In this document: piece after piece, positions 1 through 13,054 of the stretch
Numbering within the stretch: the stretch's first letter is position 1
Layout: each line of letters begins with the position of its first letter
DNA from: Poecilobothrus nobilitatus
Taxonomy: Eukaryota > Arthropoda > Insecta > Diptera > Dolichopodidae
Assembly (NCBI GenBank): GCA_947095535.1
Contig: OX352773.1
Location: 265,786,515-265,850,514, forward strand
DNA length: 64,000 nucleotides
Direction of reading: 5' to 3'
Made by a program: the position numbers and the translations under genes
Notes under the pieces: model-generated
Databases searched by the model: none
Seen by the model: only the letters and a program-made list of their open reading frames with translations
What the model was told of the DNA's origin: nothing

Positions 1-209
1 TATAATAAAAGAAACGTTATTAGGATATACTCAAAAACTACTTCACTAATTGAGACACAAATTTATACAAATGTTGTCATGAGAATAATTTATGTGTACT
101 TTGCTATTCGTCCGATAGATGGCTCACAAAAAATTTCCATATATAAGTCCATAAAAAAGTCCATTCCATAAAAATTTTTATTGCATAATAAAATTCACCT
201 CAACATATT

Positions 210-1052
210 TATACCCCTACGATAAGTATCGGGCATACTAAATGTAAAGTCTTGAAGTTAGCACAAAATATTTTCGGACCAATTTGGTTTCTTAATGTTT
301 TTGGTTTTGGTTCTCAGCTCTCGAACAGCTGACTTTTTCATATCCACATTTTTTTCAATAACCGTTTGAAGTAGAGAAATGCAATTTTAAATACGGACAG
401 ACATCGTAAAAAAAATAATTTTATGGAACAAATTTTTTCTGTGGCCTCACCCCTTACGGAACTACAGGCCGCCAAAGTTCGTAAAATATAATCTAATATT
501 TAAATTGTTATAACACAAGTTTTATTAGGTATATCTACAATATGAAAACCCCAAACGATAGCTACTTTTATTATAATAAATATATATATTTTTGTTATAC
601 AGTATTTTAATTTACCGTTATGCGAAATTCAATTTTTGCAAAATTCTTGATCCTTCTATCTTGCAAACGGTTAGTTAACGGATCTTTTAAAATTAGTATA
701 AGTTTCCTCAGGAAATTTTTTTCTAACACCCTCTGTTTAAGACCTATTAGGGCTCAAAAATTGAAAATATGCTATTTTTAGATACCTGCAACTTAGGCAC
801 CTGTACAAATTTTCTTCGGCAAGACATAAACATTAGAACCCCAATAATATATTTTTACGCGAATTAACGGTTTTTCCTAGTTATATAGAGGCTTCAGGAT
901 TTACAGCACCTCAAAATTGCAAAAAAGTTCTATTTTCACTTTTTTTTTATATGAAATTTTAAAATTTTGTTGCAAGTCACAATTCTAAACAGGTATTATC
1001 TTTTAGAAAGGTGCGTTTTTAAAAACCGTTGGTTTACATTCTGCCTCGTTGC
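210..1052 (-). mobile_element. Family A/B modular dispersed element, copy A1
   Basis: Read on the minus strand it begins 'acgaggcagaatgtaaacc' near 1048, continues through the modules 'aggtgcctaagttgcagg', 'catttcgcataacggtaaatt' style blocks and 'gtagttccgtaagggg', and ends 'cgatacttatcgtaggggtata' near 210. The start matches family A; the end matches the family B terminus at 19600-19630. It has no credible coding frame. Confidence 0.75.
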
Positions 1053-3151
1053 TTATACTTATCTGTATTAAAAAAAAAATTATGAAAAATCAAGACAAAC
1101 TTTTTTTCAATTATCAAACCCTTAATAATCAAGTAAATGTATGAAAAAATATAAAAATTTTGCATTATAATAAAAAACTAATATTATGACAGTAAAATAA
1201 AAATTTTTCAAAAAAATCTCCATTTAATTTTCTTTCAAAACTTTTAAATTGTCTAACAATTCCACATAATTCCACATAAATATATTTATTTTATATATTA
1301 TGTATGTATTAATCGAAATATATAAGAAAATATAATAAAGTTGGAGAAATTATTTATTAAAGTTGAAAGAAACTTTAAATTAATAATAAGGACCATTTCT
1401 TTAGAGCTTTAAAATTTTATTTTTTTTTATTTTTTTATGGCAATAAATTCTAGACTTTATTGTAAAAATGAATCTAATGATATGCAAAGTCATGTCATAG
1501 TATCTTCAACAACTAAATTTTTTTTTTTTTTATTTTCTTTATTATTATATATAATAACTTGTATTATATTATACAGTATAATATTATATATTTTAAAAAA
1601 TATGTATGTGCTTACTCTTATTTATCATTGTAGTTGGACAGTAATTTGTTGTAAGCAATATAATAATTTCCAAATTTTAAATAAAAATAATTAATCTAAA
1701 ATAAACGGTTATGGAAATTTGTTTGGTAGCCCAACATCGAAGTTGATTAACAGTTTATCATCTCATATTTTCCCAAAAAAAACTTCATAATATAGAGAAA
1801 CCATCTTTTTAACAACATTACTACTAATTACTAAATTTTTTTCTCATTTTCGGTGTCTAAGCTAGCATTTCTTATGCTAACGTTCCATTAATATTAAAGT
1901 TCTCTAAACTGTTTCGAAGGCTGTATTAAATGGAGTGAAAACTTATGCTGCCTAATCTCGTATTCATGGGCCCCATTTTTAGTATCTATATACTCATGGA
2001 AATAATTAATTTAAATAGGTGAATTTGAAAGGTGAATTGAATAAAATGCGGAAGCATCATGATTGTTGTCTGTTAAGCATTTGAAAACTTCAATATTGTT
2101 AATAAAGATGTATCAATTTAAAATATATCTCCATTTAGATGATCTAAAAAAAAGTATTAACTTTTTAATCTTATATATTCATTTCAAACTGGTTTTATGT
2201 GTCTTTTCCTCTTATTTCATTTTATTTTATATTGTGTGCAAACATTTTATGTGGTTGAAAAGGAAAAAAAGTTATTACAATCAACCAACATTATAATTTT
2301 ATTCTTTAAATACGCTTACAGCCAAAACGCTTTGTTACAAAAGTATATATTATAGTATTCAAAATAAAAAGAATCATCAAAAATCACGATTCTGAAAAAT
2401 TTTTTAAATTTAGATTTAAAAAAATTCTTAAATACCGCATATAAAAAAAAAAAGTGGATGACAAAGAGACAAAGATAAAACAAATAAATAATAGCTTAAA
2501 AGAAGAATGAAAATTGATTGACATTACGTGAGCGTCCATAGATATTATTGGAAAAAAAAAAAAAATAACCATATTTATAAACTATATATAAAAAAATATA
2601 ATAAATATAATAATAAACAATTTATTTGAAAATTGTCTGAAAAATATAAATGTGGTATTTGTATATGAAAAGGACAATGAAACCTTTATAAAATATAAAA
2701 AATAAATAATTTACAATTCATTGCGGTTTACTTTTATTATTATAATCACTGCAATTTCAATCCATTTTTTTTTTTTTTTAATATTTTATTTTCATTTTTC
2801 ATTTTTATTCACTTTTGCTTTTGGTGTTTTATTGTTATCCAACCATATACAATTTACAAATGCATATATTATGAATTTTGGTTTTATGGTATTTTTTTTT
2901 TTTTTTTTTTTGGTATTCGTTAGTAAATAATGAATTATTTTTATGGTTTTATTTTACTTTTTAATGTCACCATAATCATATTTCTATACTATCTACTTAT
3001 TAAAATGTTATACAATTAAATTTTAAAATTTTTTTCAAAACCTAAATATTGAACACGTAGTTTTCAATACTGTACACGAAAAAATTAGATGCACCGCCTA
3101 TATATATGCAATAATATTATGTAAATTTTACAACAATATGGCCGATATCAG
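1053..3151. other. A/T-rich non-coding stretch
   Basis: Long A- and T-runs. Short open stretches (1437-1694, 2063-2296, minus 2384-2572, 2721-2930) are Phe/Ile/Leu-rich translations of T-runs without splice or motif support. No repeat family was recognised. Confidence 0.6.
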
Positions 3152-3325
3152 TAGCCTCGGTGGTCTAGTGGTCAAGTACGTGCCTTTTTAACCGAGGGAG
3201 TGCATGTTCAAATCCTGCACAGATAGCAAGTTTTATTAATTGAAAACAAATCCCCCTTGCTACCAAATATAGTGTAAATATATAATATATAATATAAACA
3301 ATAAATAATAATAAATAATATTAGT
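3152..3325 (+). mobile_element. tRNA-derived SINE, subfamily F1
   Basis: The head has a good pol III A box (tggtctagtgg, 3161-3171) and B box (gttcaaatcc, 3206-3215). The acceptor ends do not pair, so it is not a working tRNA. The body 'agttttattaattgaaaaca' and 'aaatatagtgtaaa' is shared with 29126-29300. An A/T-rich tail ends in TAA-type repeats. Confidence 0.75.
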
Positions 3326-3819
3326 GTAATATTTTCTTAGTCTGTCAGTATTTGAATACATCAGTAAATCACTTTTGTTGGTTAAAAAATTCTATTTATT
3401 GTTATAAATTAAATATTCTGTAGTAACATTGAAACAGATATCCTTCAGATAACTATTAATCACGAAAATTACGTCTGTAAAACATCGACGATCGAGGAAA
3501 AAATGTTCAAAGTTACTTACTTTTAACTTTTTTTTTTTGCAACAGAAAACAAATATGTACTTTAAAAAAAAAATTTGGGAAAATGATTAGGAAATGTGAC
3601 ACTTTTTGTGTCATATAACAATAATTCAGTCATGTAACAATAAAAGACTTTTCTGAAAGAAAATGATAAATGTTTTAAATACATTTTTAATTTATGTTTT
3701 ATTTTGTTATATTTAAAATATATAACTAGAAGCATTTATAAATTTGTACTTGTAAAAATTTAAAATTATGTAGAAAATATTTTAAATGAGAATAAGCAAT
3801 ATTAATAATAGATTTTTGG

Positions 3820-4003
3820 GAGCCTCGGTGGCCTAATCGGTAAGATCGTATTAAATACGTTGTAGATAGCGAGGAAGTGCAGATTCGAATCTCACACACG
3901 TTATAAGAATATATTTTCCTTACGGCATTTACAGCCAAGCGTGAAAAGGAATAGATGTGTCCTTGTCACATTTATGTGGCAGGACAATAAACTAAAAAAA
4001 AAA
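3820..4003 (+). mobile_element. tRNA-derived SINE, subfamily F2, with poly(A)
   Basis: The head 'gcctcggtggcctaatcgg' contains an A box; 'gattcgaatct' is the B box. The body 'cttacggcatttacagccaa' and 'cacatttatgtggcagg' ends in a poly(A) run at 3994-4003. Minus-strand open stretches across it are incidental. Confidence 0.75.
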
Positions 4004-4635
4004 CATTCTTGTAAAAATCTTTAAAGAAATTTAAGCGAACTAACTGTTCATTTACATTTAAGTTTTTGGAGATAACAAATAATTTGCGTTCTTTATATAT
4101 TTTTTTATTGTAAAGATCCTGGGTTTGACAAAACACATTCATCCATTTTTTAGAAATATTAAATAAAGTCAATGACAAATGAGATATGTTAGAGAAGGTG
4201 TGATTGAGGTGTTTGACCTTTAACTTTCTAACAATAAATTAAGTATTTTTTGAATACTAGGGAAACATTACTCAAACAAAATATAACATATTATCTTTAA
4301 GTCATCATATTTGTACGAATGAGATTTAATTAACATTTATAATTTAGTGTTTATATTTACAGAAATAATATTTTAAATCGTTATTAAAAAATAATATGCG
4401 ATTAATTTTTAGCAAACTGTCGCTTTAAGGATAATAAAAGGATACTTTATAAAGGAAAATACTCCTTTAAGGATAATAAAACATCCACAGTAAACCGCTT
4501 ATTTTTCGTATTAATTTAACCTAACAACAGTTTGACACTCGAAGAGAAGGGTCGTCTTTATAAAATTTTTAATAAAATTTAATTTTTAATTTTTATTTTT
4601 TTTTAATTTCAGTCATAATGTTTGTCGTAATTTTA

Positions 4636-6197
4636 ATTTCAGTTCTTAAAGCTCTTAAAAATTTAGATACAAAAAAGTCAGCCGACCCGGATGGCATTAC
4701 TGCCACAGTTTTAAAAAATACTTTTTCTACTATTGCGAAACCGTTGCGCAATCTCTTCCATTTATCCCTCTCTTCGGGTAGATATCCTACCCAGTGAAAG
4801 ACAGCATAGATACATCCCATCCCCAAAAAGGGAGAAAAAAGCGATCCCTTAAACTACCGCTCTATTGCTATCACTTCGGTCGTTTCCAAAATAATGGAAA
4901 ATTTAATAAATAGAAAGCTTCTGAAATATCTACATAACAAAGGATTAATTCATGATCGTTAATATGGGTTCCGAAGCCATCGATCAAAAGGCGATCTCAT
5001 GACATGCCGCTGTGAAAGATGGTCGCTTTGGATATTTGTAAAGCTTTTGACCGAGTTTGGCATTATGCTTTAATTGCTAAATGCAAAGCAATGGGCCTCG
5101 GTGGTGTATTTGTAAAATGGATTGGAGATTTTCTTTCAAATCGTTCGATTCGTGTCTTGGTCGATGGTTATTCTTCAGACCAAATCAAAATTAATGCTGG
5201 CATCCCACAAGGATCTGTTGTCTCCCCTACACTTTCCCTAATATTTATAAACAATCTTTTAAGTATAACATCCAATCCAATCCATAGTTTTTCAGACGAC
5301 AGCACGCTCGTTGCTTCTTATGAAGACAACTACAGTAAATATTCTGCTTATTTTAACCTAAATCTCGACTTGGACAAAATTTCTAATTGGGGCAAAATAA
5401 ACAGAGTCGATTTTAACTCTAAGAAAACTCAGTGCTGTATAGTCTCTCGGAAAAGAAACACTTCAATACCAACTTTAACTTTTCAAGGGAAAGTTTTGCA
5501 ATATGTGGGTGAGCTCAACATCTTGGGCATGGAGCGTATGGGTTTCCTGTATGGCATAGGTGTATGGAATAGGTGTATGGGTTTCCTGTATCGTTGTAAA
5601 GCCTTCTTTTAATCTTCTGATCTCCTAAATATCTATAAAACATATATAAGATCAAAGATGGAGTACAATGCACATATTAGGGCAGGAGCCTCCAAAACGG
5701 CATTGGGATTTCTCGATAAAGTCCAAAATAGAGCAATTCGTCTAATAAACGATCCCAATGTCACCTCTACGCTCTCTCCACTCGGTCTCCGGCGCTAAAC
5801 AGGAACACTTACCCTGTTTTATATATATCTTATAGGGTTGGGTTCTTGTTTTAACGACATTAAAAGTTTGACGCCTCCTCTCAAAGCATTCCAAAGAGAA
5901 ACAAGGAGAGAATTCGTTTGTAGTACGAACATCCCGAATGTGGAACCATCTTCCACCTCATGTATTCCCCAGAATTGGTGATGATTACATTTACAACCTG
6001 CAAAGATTCAAGGTGAATATTAACAACTTTGTTCACAATATGCCTGAAATCTATTTTCATTCCTTAACTCAACTTCCTTTGAACAGGCAGTACATTAGTA
6101 CTAAAGGTCGTATAACCTATTGTTTGCTCAAAAAATGGAAGTGGTGTTTAATGGGTTAAAGTCCCACACACTCCACTGCCCTCGCAAAAAAAAAAAA
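4636..6197 (+). mobile_element. Jockey-type non-LTR retrotransposon, 5'-truncated and decayed
   Basis: The conceptual frames read as a LINE reverse transcriptase. From about 4636: a KSADPDGITATVLKN block, then PIPKKGEKSDPLNYRSIAI, then YGFRSHRSKGDL with two stops before it. A frame change follows near 5013, leading into an open 197-residue stretch (5019-5612) with VALDICKAFDRVWH, GIPQGSVVSPTLSLIFINNLL and FSDDSTL. The last is the catalytic box, with Ser in place of the usual Ala between Phe and Asp-Asp. A degraded part with YIRSKMEYNAHI and VQNRAIRLINDP follows. The C-terminal piece is open at 5938-6159 (MWNHLPPHVFPRIGD). A poly(A) run at 6186-6196 marks the 3' end. ORF1, endonuclease and the 5' UTR are missing. 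Jockey clade is the best guess from the motif style. Several stops and frameshifts make it non-functional. Confidence 0.85.
5019..5612 (+). pseudogene. Reverse transcriptase fragment of the LINE
   Basis: Longest uninterrupted part of the LINE polymerase, 197 codons. It spans the catalytic palm: the first Asp is in VALDICKAFD, the GIPQGSVVSPTLS motif is complete, and the second catalytic pair is in FSDDST. It loses homology in the last 30 residues, where a short duplicated run (ATGGGTTTCCTGTAT twice, about 5538 and 5577) has scrambled the frame. It is a relic inside the larger LINE, not a host gene. Confidence 0.8.
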
Positions 6198-6644
6198 CAA
6201 AACCTTCATTTTCTTGAATCTTTAGTTGCACTAAGTCGTTGATAATTCGGCTGTAGGTATTGTAAAATACTATATGAAACATAAAAATTAGAAAATTTGT
6301 ACGTTACCGTATTATCTTATAAGTTATTTATCTATATTTTATATCACAATATTAATTATTATATACGAAATAAGCAACTACGATATAAATTACTAATATT
6401 TGATATGATGTGATCGTGGTTTAAACACAAAGTCTTTGGATTGAAAGGCTTGTTATTTAACTACCGCCTACGAAATTGCTCAGTAAGCTTAGATATGCAT
6501 ATGTACAAATATATATTCATATGTACTATATACTTTACATAAAATGTGTATCTGTGTATCTAATCTATATGGTTTGGAATGTAAACAAAATGTAGTGAAT
6601 ATTGTCAATTACTTAAAAATGGTTTTAATTTATTGCCTTTCCAA

Positions 6645-7008
6645 ATAATAGTAACCGCTACAGTAACAGTGGGAGTAGCCTTCAATAATTACCTCATGTA
6701 GTTACTATATACTACTACTACATGTTGTAACTGTTGTGACGGCTTTAGTCACTGTTAGCAGAATAGTAATAATAATAGGCGGATTCATTGTTTCCTTACA
6801 GTCCCACTCCCAATGTTTCCGTATCCATTTCCAATCCTTTCCTATCCCTACTGCCTAGCCAATATCCTGCGTTCGTAGGTAAGGGTTTCATCCGATTATA
6901 TTGGCTAAAGGGCGAGGTGGGTTTAGTCAGTAAGAATCTGACACTACCAAGGGGGACATTCTTGGTGTCTTTGGAAGATTCCCACCTCCCTTAGAAAAAA
7001 AAAAAAAA
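6645..7008 (+). mobile_element. Family E poly(A)-tailed retroelement, copy E1
   Basis: Runs from 'taaccgctacagtaacagtg' through 'taataataggcggattcatt', 'tatccctactgcctagccaa' and 'aagaatctgacactaccaag' to 'cccacctcccttag' and a poly(A) run at 6995-7008. The same unit occurs inverted at 25539-25905. The A tail suggests retroposition (SINE or LINE 3' end). The 68-codon frame 6788-6994 is also partly open in the other copy, but looks incidental. Confidence 0.75.
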
Positions 7009-10000
7009 TACATAATTTCAACGTTAGGTTTAGATATTTTGAATTTTAAAAAAAGTGTTATCCATTAAACACTAACGCAAGTCATTTAAATTGGATTTAA
7101 GTATAATTTTATTAAAAGTAAAAAGTAAATTAATGTAATATCTAGAAATTAGCAGAAAAAATTGTATATATGAGCAAAAATTAATAATATGAAAAGAAAT
7201 TTTTCGAAATTAAAAACGAAAATAACTTTTTATCCAAAATTAAAATATATGTATATGTAAATTCATTTTTTTTTTATGAAAATATACAAAGAAAAAAGCG
7301 AAACATAAAATTAAATTAAGAAGAATGATAAATTTTTTGTATTTCAATTTTCAAGTTTATAATTGAACGTGAAATTCACCTTGAAACTTTTTTTACTTCC
7401 AAAATATTTTATTTAAAAAACTTTTTATTTCTGAAATTACTTTGAAAATTTTTCATTTAAAATTTTATAGCATTTAATTAACTTAAAATTTGAATTAAAT
7501 TTTTTTATTGGCATAAAAAAAAATATTTATTACATTTAACGTTTATTTTTGGCTAAAGCTATAGCGGTTCTGTGAAATAACACCATACGTAATAATGTTA
7601 TAATAATCTTATTTTGTTTTTGAATGAGAAATAAAGCCATATCACCTTTTTATCGCATATTACTTAATTTTCTTTTGGAAAATAAAATGTTTTCTCACCT
7701 AACATAAATAAATATAACAAATTTTGAAAAGTATAATATAATAATACTAATTTTTATATATTTTTTTTCTATAAAACCAAGCTTTATATATTTTTACAAA
7801 TAACGATGGCTAAGCAGAAGTGTATTAAGATTTGAACAATAAAAAGGTTTGACACCCACATTCCCCGGCTAAAAAAATTATTGAAACATTGATTGCAATG
7901 AATTTTAAAAGGCCTTCTAATTATTTCTTTACATATACATGTTATAACAATGAATTAAAAATAGTGGGGGAAACTTCCTCTAAACAAATTATTCAAACCC
8001 TTATTTTGTAACCAACTGTAAAATCCCTTGTAATTCAGAATCTCACATATATATGCATATAACTTTTTTTGTTATAAGCGTACAACTCTGATTTTGTGAT
8101 ATAAATTCACAATGCATATTACGGTAGCATTAATTCTATTTTAATTGTGACCTTTCTAGACTCTCAAATTGTCAAATATAGTATTATTAGACTATTCGAA
8201 AGACTGAATATAATTTATGTAAGGAAAATTTCGGAACACTACAAACAAACAACATTTCAAATTAGGGGACGTGTGAAGTATTGAAACGTTGATTTTGCAA
8301 CCAACTCTAAGAAGTACCCTATACTAAATATTTTTTTTTAAGTGTATATCTTAAAAATACATCATTTAAAACAGATGGGACTAACGCAAATATATTTGTC
8401 ATATATTTTACTATATGGCTTTAATTCGTTTTAAAGTTTTAGAAAACCGATATCGGTTTCTTTCGCAATAGAATGCGAAAGAAAGCCACACGGGGAAAAA
8501 ATGGTGATATGGAATTAATTCTTATTAAAAAGCTATGGATTTATGGCTTTATTTCACAGTCACGTTATAGCGCGCAAATTTTATTTAATTTTCTTTTTTT
8601 GACAGAACAATGAACAATGAAGTAATGAAATATTCTATTATTATTCAATAAATTTGTTTCAATTTGAAAAATTGTCGGTTAGGGGTTTGAATTTACATTC
8701 GTTTGTTAGAACATTTGTTTGGTTTGGTTTGTTGGGTTCAATCATTAAATTCAACACTTTATATAAAATTTTTTTTGTAAATGCTGAAAAAAAAGTGAAT
8801 GCAAGAAATTTACGTATGCATATTACGAATTACCAATTCATCCTTTCTTTATTATCAGAATTACCAGAACATATCCTTTCTAAAAAAAAATTTGAAATAA
8901 ATTTGATTAAAAAAATATATTGAAGTTATGAAATATATTGTCTAAATATAAAAAAAATAATTAAATATTGAGTTTTTTAAGAAAGAAAGGAGTGATTTCT
9001 CCAAATGTACTAAAAGAAAATCACAAAATTGGGACATTTAGAAAATTTTTACAATATATGTAAAGCGTCATAAATCTAAGTAAATCGTTTTTTATTTTAT
9101 GAATAATTTAAAAGATAGATAATAAACTTTTAGTTGGTTTTCTTTCAACTACAAAAATTAGTTTTTTAGTCAAAATTTTATTGTGACAATATTTGAATTT
9201 CTTTCCGGATTTATTTAAAAATAAAAATAAAAATTTGCCATTTCTTCAAAAAATTTCTTCAAAAAAAGTTAAAAGTTTTACTGATGACAAAAACTTTATT
9301 TAGAATTTTACAAAAATTTAAATAGAAAACTAACAACTTCAAAAACCATTCACAATGGTAAACTTCAAAACTTCACATCTATGTGTAACTTCAAAATTTT
9401 TTTAATAAAACTTTTGTTTATTTCCCCTTTTTTTTGTATTTTAACTTGAATTTCTTCCGGAAGTAAACGTCCGAAACTAAAAGAAAATTTAAAATTTTCA
9501 AAAAAAATATGTTACAGAACACAGTCAAATCCAAAAAAAAAAAAAAGTTTACCTACAATGTAACTAAGTTCAAAACAGAAGAAAATTCTTTATTTCTATT
9601 TTTTTTTTTATTTTAGATATAAAATAAAAATAAAAATTTTTCTTTAAAAGTAGTCAGAACTTATTCCGAATAATTCGGAGTGAAAAGAAAGAAGAAGAAA
9701 AAAGAGTGAAATATTTTAGATAGAGTATAGTAAAATGTTTTTTGAAAATAAATAACGAAATTTTTAAAGGGGGGTTGGAATTTATTATTCTTTTCCTTTT
9801 ACTCACTTTATTTTCTTTTTGTTTTTTTTTTCTTTTTTGATGAAATGAAAACTTTTTTAATTTATTTTTCAGTTTATCAATTTGTTTATGATTGTGGGTC
9901 TGTATGTCATGGTTGGCGTTTATTTTTTCCTTTTTTGTAATAATTATATTTTTACTTTGCCTCTTTTTTTGAATTTTTACGCTTCAAAATAAGTATGATG

Positions 10001-10424
10001 AGAAAAAATTGTATTTTCTCTTATGGTGTGAAAAAAGAAATTTTGTTTTTGAAAAGTTTTTTTTTTTTTTTATTGTAATAAAAGAAAAAACGAAAGTTAA
10101 AAATAAAAATTAAGCATAAAATTAGAAAAAAATTGTGGAAGGTAATTTTATTAAGAAAGTAAGTAAGTAAAAATGTTAAATCCATGATTTTTAAAGGTGA
10201 ACATTTTCCAAAAGACAATAAAAAATATTTTAGAATTTATTGTGACTTGCACCAACATTTTTAATTTTTCTTTGAATTTTATTACTTATGTAAGAAAAAA
10301 AAGTGAAAAATCATAAGACATTTATTTAATTTTAAGGAAATCCTAGACAATTAAGAAAAATTGTTCAGACATATAAAATGCTAATATTGAAGCTTTAAGG
10401 AGCTAAAAAATATAAATAAATAAA
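7009..10424. other. A/T-rich non-coding stretch
   Basis: No supported gene. A T-rich stretch after an acceptor-like 'tatttttcag' at about 9872 encodes a hydrophobic run (INLFMIVGLYVMVGVYFF), but this is weak. Poly-A/T tracts are frequent at 9520-9620 and 10060-10075. Confidence 0.55.
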
Positions 10425-10737
10425 CCTACACTGACAAGTTAATATTAAAGCATATAATAGCAAATTTTCAATTTTTGACCCCTAATAGCTCTTAGAGTGA
10501 GATTTTCAATTAGAAACCGTTGGTTCTATCTAAAAGTATTGTGGAGACATGAGGAAAGTAAAATTTTACAAAATTTTTTTTCACATAACCGTAAATTTAA
10601 ATACTAATTTAAAAAAACAAAATGTATGATTTTGATATTATAAAGCAAAAAAAAAAGTCCTGCCTTTTGGCGTTTTTAGATTGAAAAAATCTTAAAATTT
10701 AAAATTGTTTTTTTTTTTTAAATGTGCTAAAAATACT
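10425..10737 (+). mobile_element. Family A fragment, copy A2
   Basis: Contains 'agcaaattttcaatttttga', 'cccctaatagctc', 'cacataaccgtaaatttaaa', and the family 3' terminus 'aaatgtgctaaaaat' at 10721-10735. The 5' part and the gacgg tract are missing. It is a truncated, non-coding copy of the element seen complete at 11657-12969. Confidence 0.7.
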
Positions 10738-11656
10738 CGTCAACTTACCATCAATTTAAAAGAAAAATTACTGTATTTTTTACATACTTTTTAGAAACAA
10801 AAAAATACTTCACCAAAAGTTTTCCGGTTTTCTTAACAAATTGATTGTTATCCTAGAAGTTTGCTAAAACAAAACAAGAGTTGAAGAAGTTTTTATTATA
10901 TTTTGGTTAAAAGTTGTTGACAAGAAATTAGTTTCTAAAATATAATTTTTGAAGTGAAAATTTGTGTTATTTCTTATTTTAATGGAACATTTTTATAATA
11001 TATACATATTTATTTATTTTTCTTTTATAAAAACAAAACGAAAAATTTATTAAAAAACTAATATTAAGAATAACAACTGGTGGTATAACTAAGTATATTA
11101 AATATACAGGGTGTTTCGCCCATAACCTGTCATAGACTAACGGTTGTTCTAGCGTTCAAAATAAACAAAAAATTCTTTAAAATTCATTCTTATCCGTTTG
11201 GGAGATATATATACCAAGTACCAATTTGAAAAGCTTAATTTTTAAAAATTAAAGAATATTTTTAAATAATAGCATTGTTTTTTGAAATTTTTTTTTTATA
11301 TTTTTTTTTCTTTATTATTATAGTATTTTAAAATGAATTACAATAAATCAATTAATATTTATAAATTTCAATATGTTTAAGTTTGTACTTGGATCGTAGC
11401 CTGAGCTGTATGGTCTGTTAATATTTACAATAATACAAAAAACTCAATTTATCGAGTTTTGCCAAAAACAATCAAACCGAAGTAACAAACAAAAATCATA
11501 AGAATTAATCTGTAAATGATAGACATTTAAAATTATTTTACTCAATCAACTTTCAGTTTTTTTTTTAAATGATAAATATTAGGTTCAGCTATCTTACAAT
11601 ACCAATATTTTTCCAAAATTTTCCGATTTTCATTATTAATTTTCCATTTTTATAAA

Positions 11657-12969
11657 AACAAGGTAGAATGTAAACCAACGGTTTTTAAAAGCGCACAATT
11701 CCAAAACTCAATACAAACTGTTTAAAAGTGTGACTTGCACAAAAATTTGAAAATTTCATGTAATAAGAAAAAATGTAAAAATAGGACATTTTTGAAATTT
11801 TGAGGGGCTATAAGTCCGGAATCCTATATAACTAAGAAAAGCCGTTAACACACGTAAAAATATATTATTGAACCTTTAATTTCCATGCCTCGCCAAAAAA
11901 AAGTTTTTGCAGGTGCCTAAGTTACAGGTGTCTAAAAATAGCAAATTTTCAATTTTTGAGGCGTAATAACTCTTAAAGAGGGGGCGCTACCAAAAAATTT
12001 TCTGAGGAAACTTATACTAATTCTAAAAGTTCTTTCTTGTCTCACAATTTCAGGTTCCTATCTAAAGGGGTGCCGGAGTTATGAAAAAAGAAATTTCATG
12101 CAAAATGTGGTTTTCACATAACGGTAAATTTAAATAGTAAATTACAAAATATTACATAATTTTGATATTGTTTTATATAGATAATAAAATTTTCGATCTT
12201 CTGACGGTTTTAGATTGCAAAATTACTACGCAGAGCCCGAGATATATACATCTGAAAATGGGGCTTTTTCGTAATTTTGAAGAGCTGCAACTTTGGAACC
12301 CTTTACAATTAAAATAAACCTTTAACACACGTAAAAATATATTATTGTAGCTTTAATTTTTATATCTTGCAGAAGTAAAATGTGTACAGGTTCCTAAGTT
12401 ACAGGTGTTTAAAAATAGTAAATTTTCAATTTTTAAGCCCTAATAGCTCATAAACAGGGGGTGGTCCGAAACAATTTTCTGAGCAAACTTATACTAATTC
12501 TAAAAGTTCTTTCTTGCCTCAAAATTTCAAGCTTGTATCTAGAAGCGTACCGGAGTTATGAAAGTAGAAAAATCATGCAAAATTTGGTTTTCACATAACG
12601 GTAAATTTAAATACTAAATTTAAAAAAATTGTATAATTTTGATATTAATTTACAAAGATAAAAGAAATACCTGTTGAATGCCGTTTTCAGATTGAAAAAA
12701 TCTAAAGCAGAACATAAGATATATGCATTTAAAAATAGGGCTTTTTCAAAGTTTGAGGGGCTGTAGCTCCGTAATGGGGGGGGGCTACATGAAAAAGTTG
12801 TTCCACAAAATTATTTTTTTTATAAGACCTACCTATGGTTAAAATTTTTTTTCTCTATCTTTAACGGTGAAGAAGTTTTGTAAACAGACGGACGGACGGA
12901 CGGACGGACGGACAGAGTGAAACTAATAAGCACATTTTTTCAAAATTTTTTTGGAAATGTGCTAAAAAT
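11657..12969 (+). mobile_element. Family A dispersed element, long copy A3 with internal tandem modules
   Basis: Starts 'aaacaaggtagaatgtaaac' and ends 'aaatgtgctaaaaat'. An internal unit of about 475 bases occurs twice, with a third partial unit. Markers are 'aagttacaggtgt' (about 11920 and 12397), 'cacataacggtaaattta' (about 12114 and 12591) and 'acacacgtaaaaatatatta' (about 11850 and 12323). A (gacg)n tract lies at 12886-12915. At the 3' end 12929-12963 forms a hairpin (agcacattt with aaatgtgct). It has no open frame, so it is non-autonomous; the terminal hairpin recalls Helitron/Helentron-type ends, which is inference. Confidence 0.8.
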
Positions 12970-12999
12970 CCATAAAAGAATTTACATATACATACATAC

Positions 13000-13054
13000 A
13001 TAATAGATATAGATTATACTACATTTATCATATAGTATAATCTATATCTATTAT
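13000..13054. repeat. Perfect inverted repeat, 22-bp arms, 11-nt loop
   Basis: Left arm 13000-13021 and right arm 13033-13054 are exact reverse complements (core 'atagatatagattatacta'). Pairing would be A/U-dominated. It lies just beyond the 3' terminus of the family A3 element. It could be a cruciform-prone site, a hairpin RNA or a chance product of local TA-rich repeats. Confidence 0.8.

Noticed and set aside
3152..3230. Functional tRNA gene
   Set aside because: It is continuous with a SINE body shared with 29126-29300, and it has no paired acceptor stem.
6788..6994. 68-codon gene ending just before poly(A)
   Set aside because: It is part of dispersed element E. The inverted copy at 25539 breaks the frame similarity with a duplication, so coding is unlikely.
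9872..9990. Terminal exon of a membrane protein after 'tatttttcag'
   Set aside because: It has a hydrophobic reading only, in T-rich DNA, with no upstream partner exon and no conserved motif.
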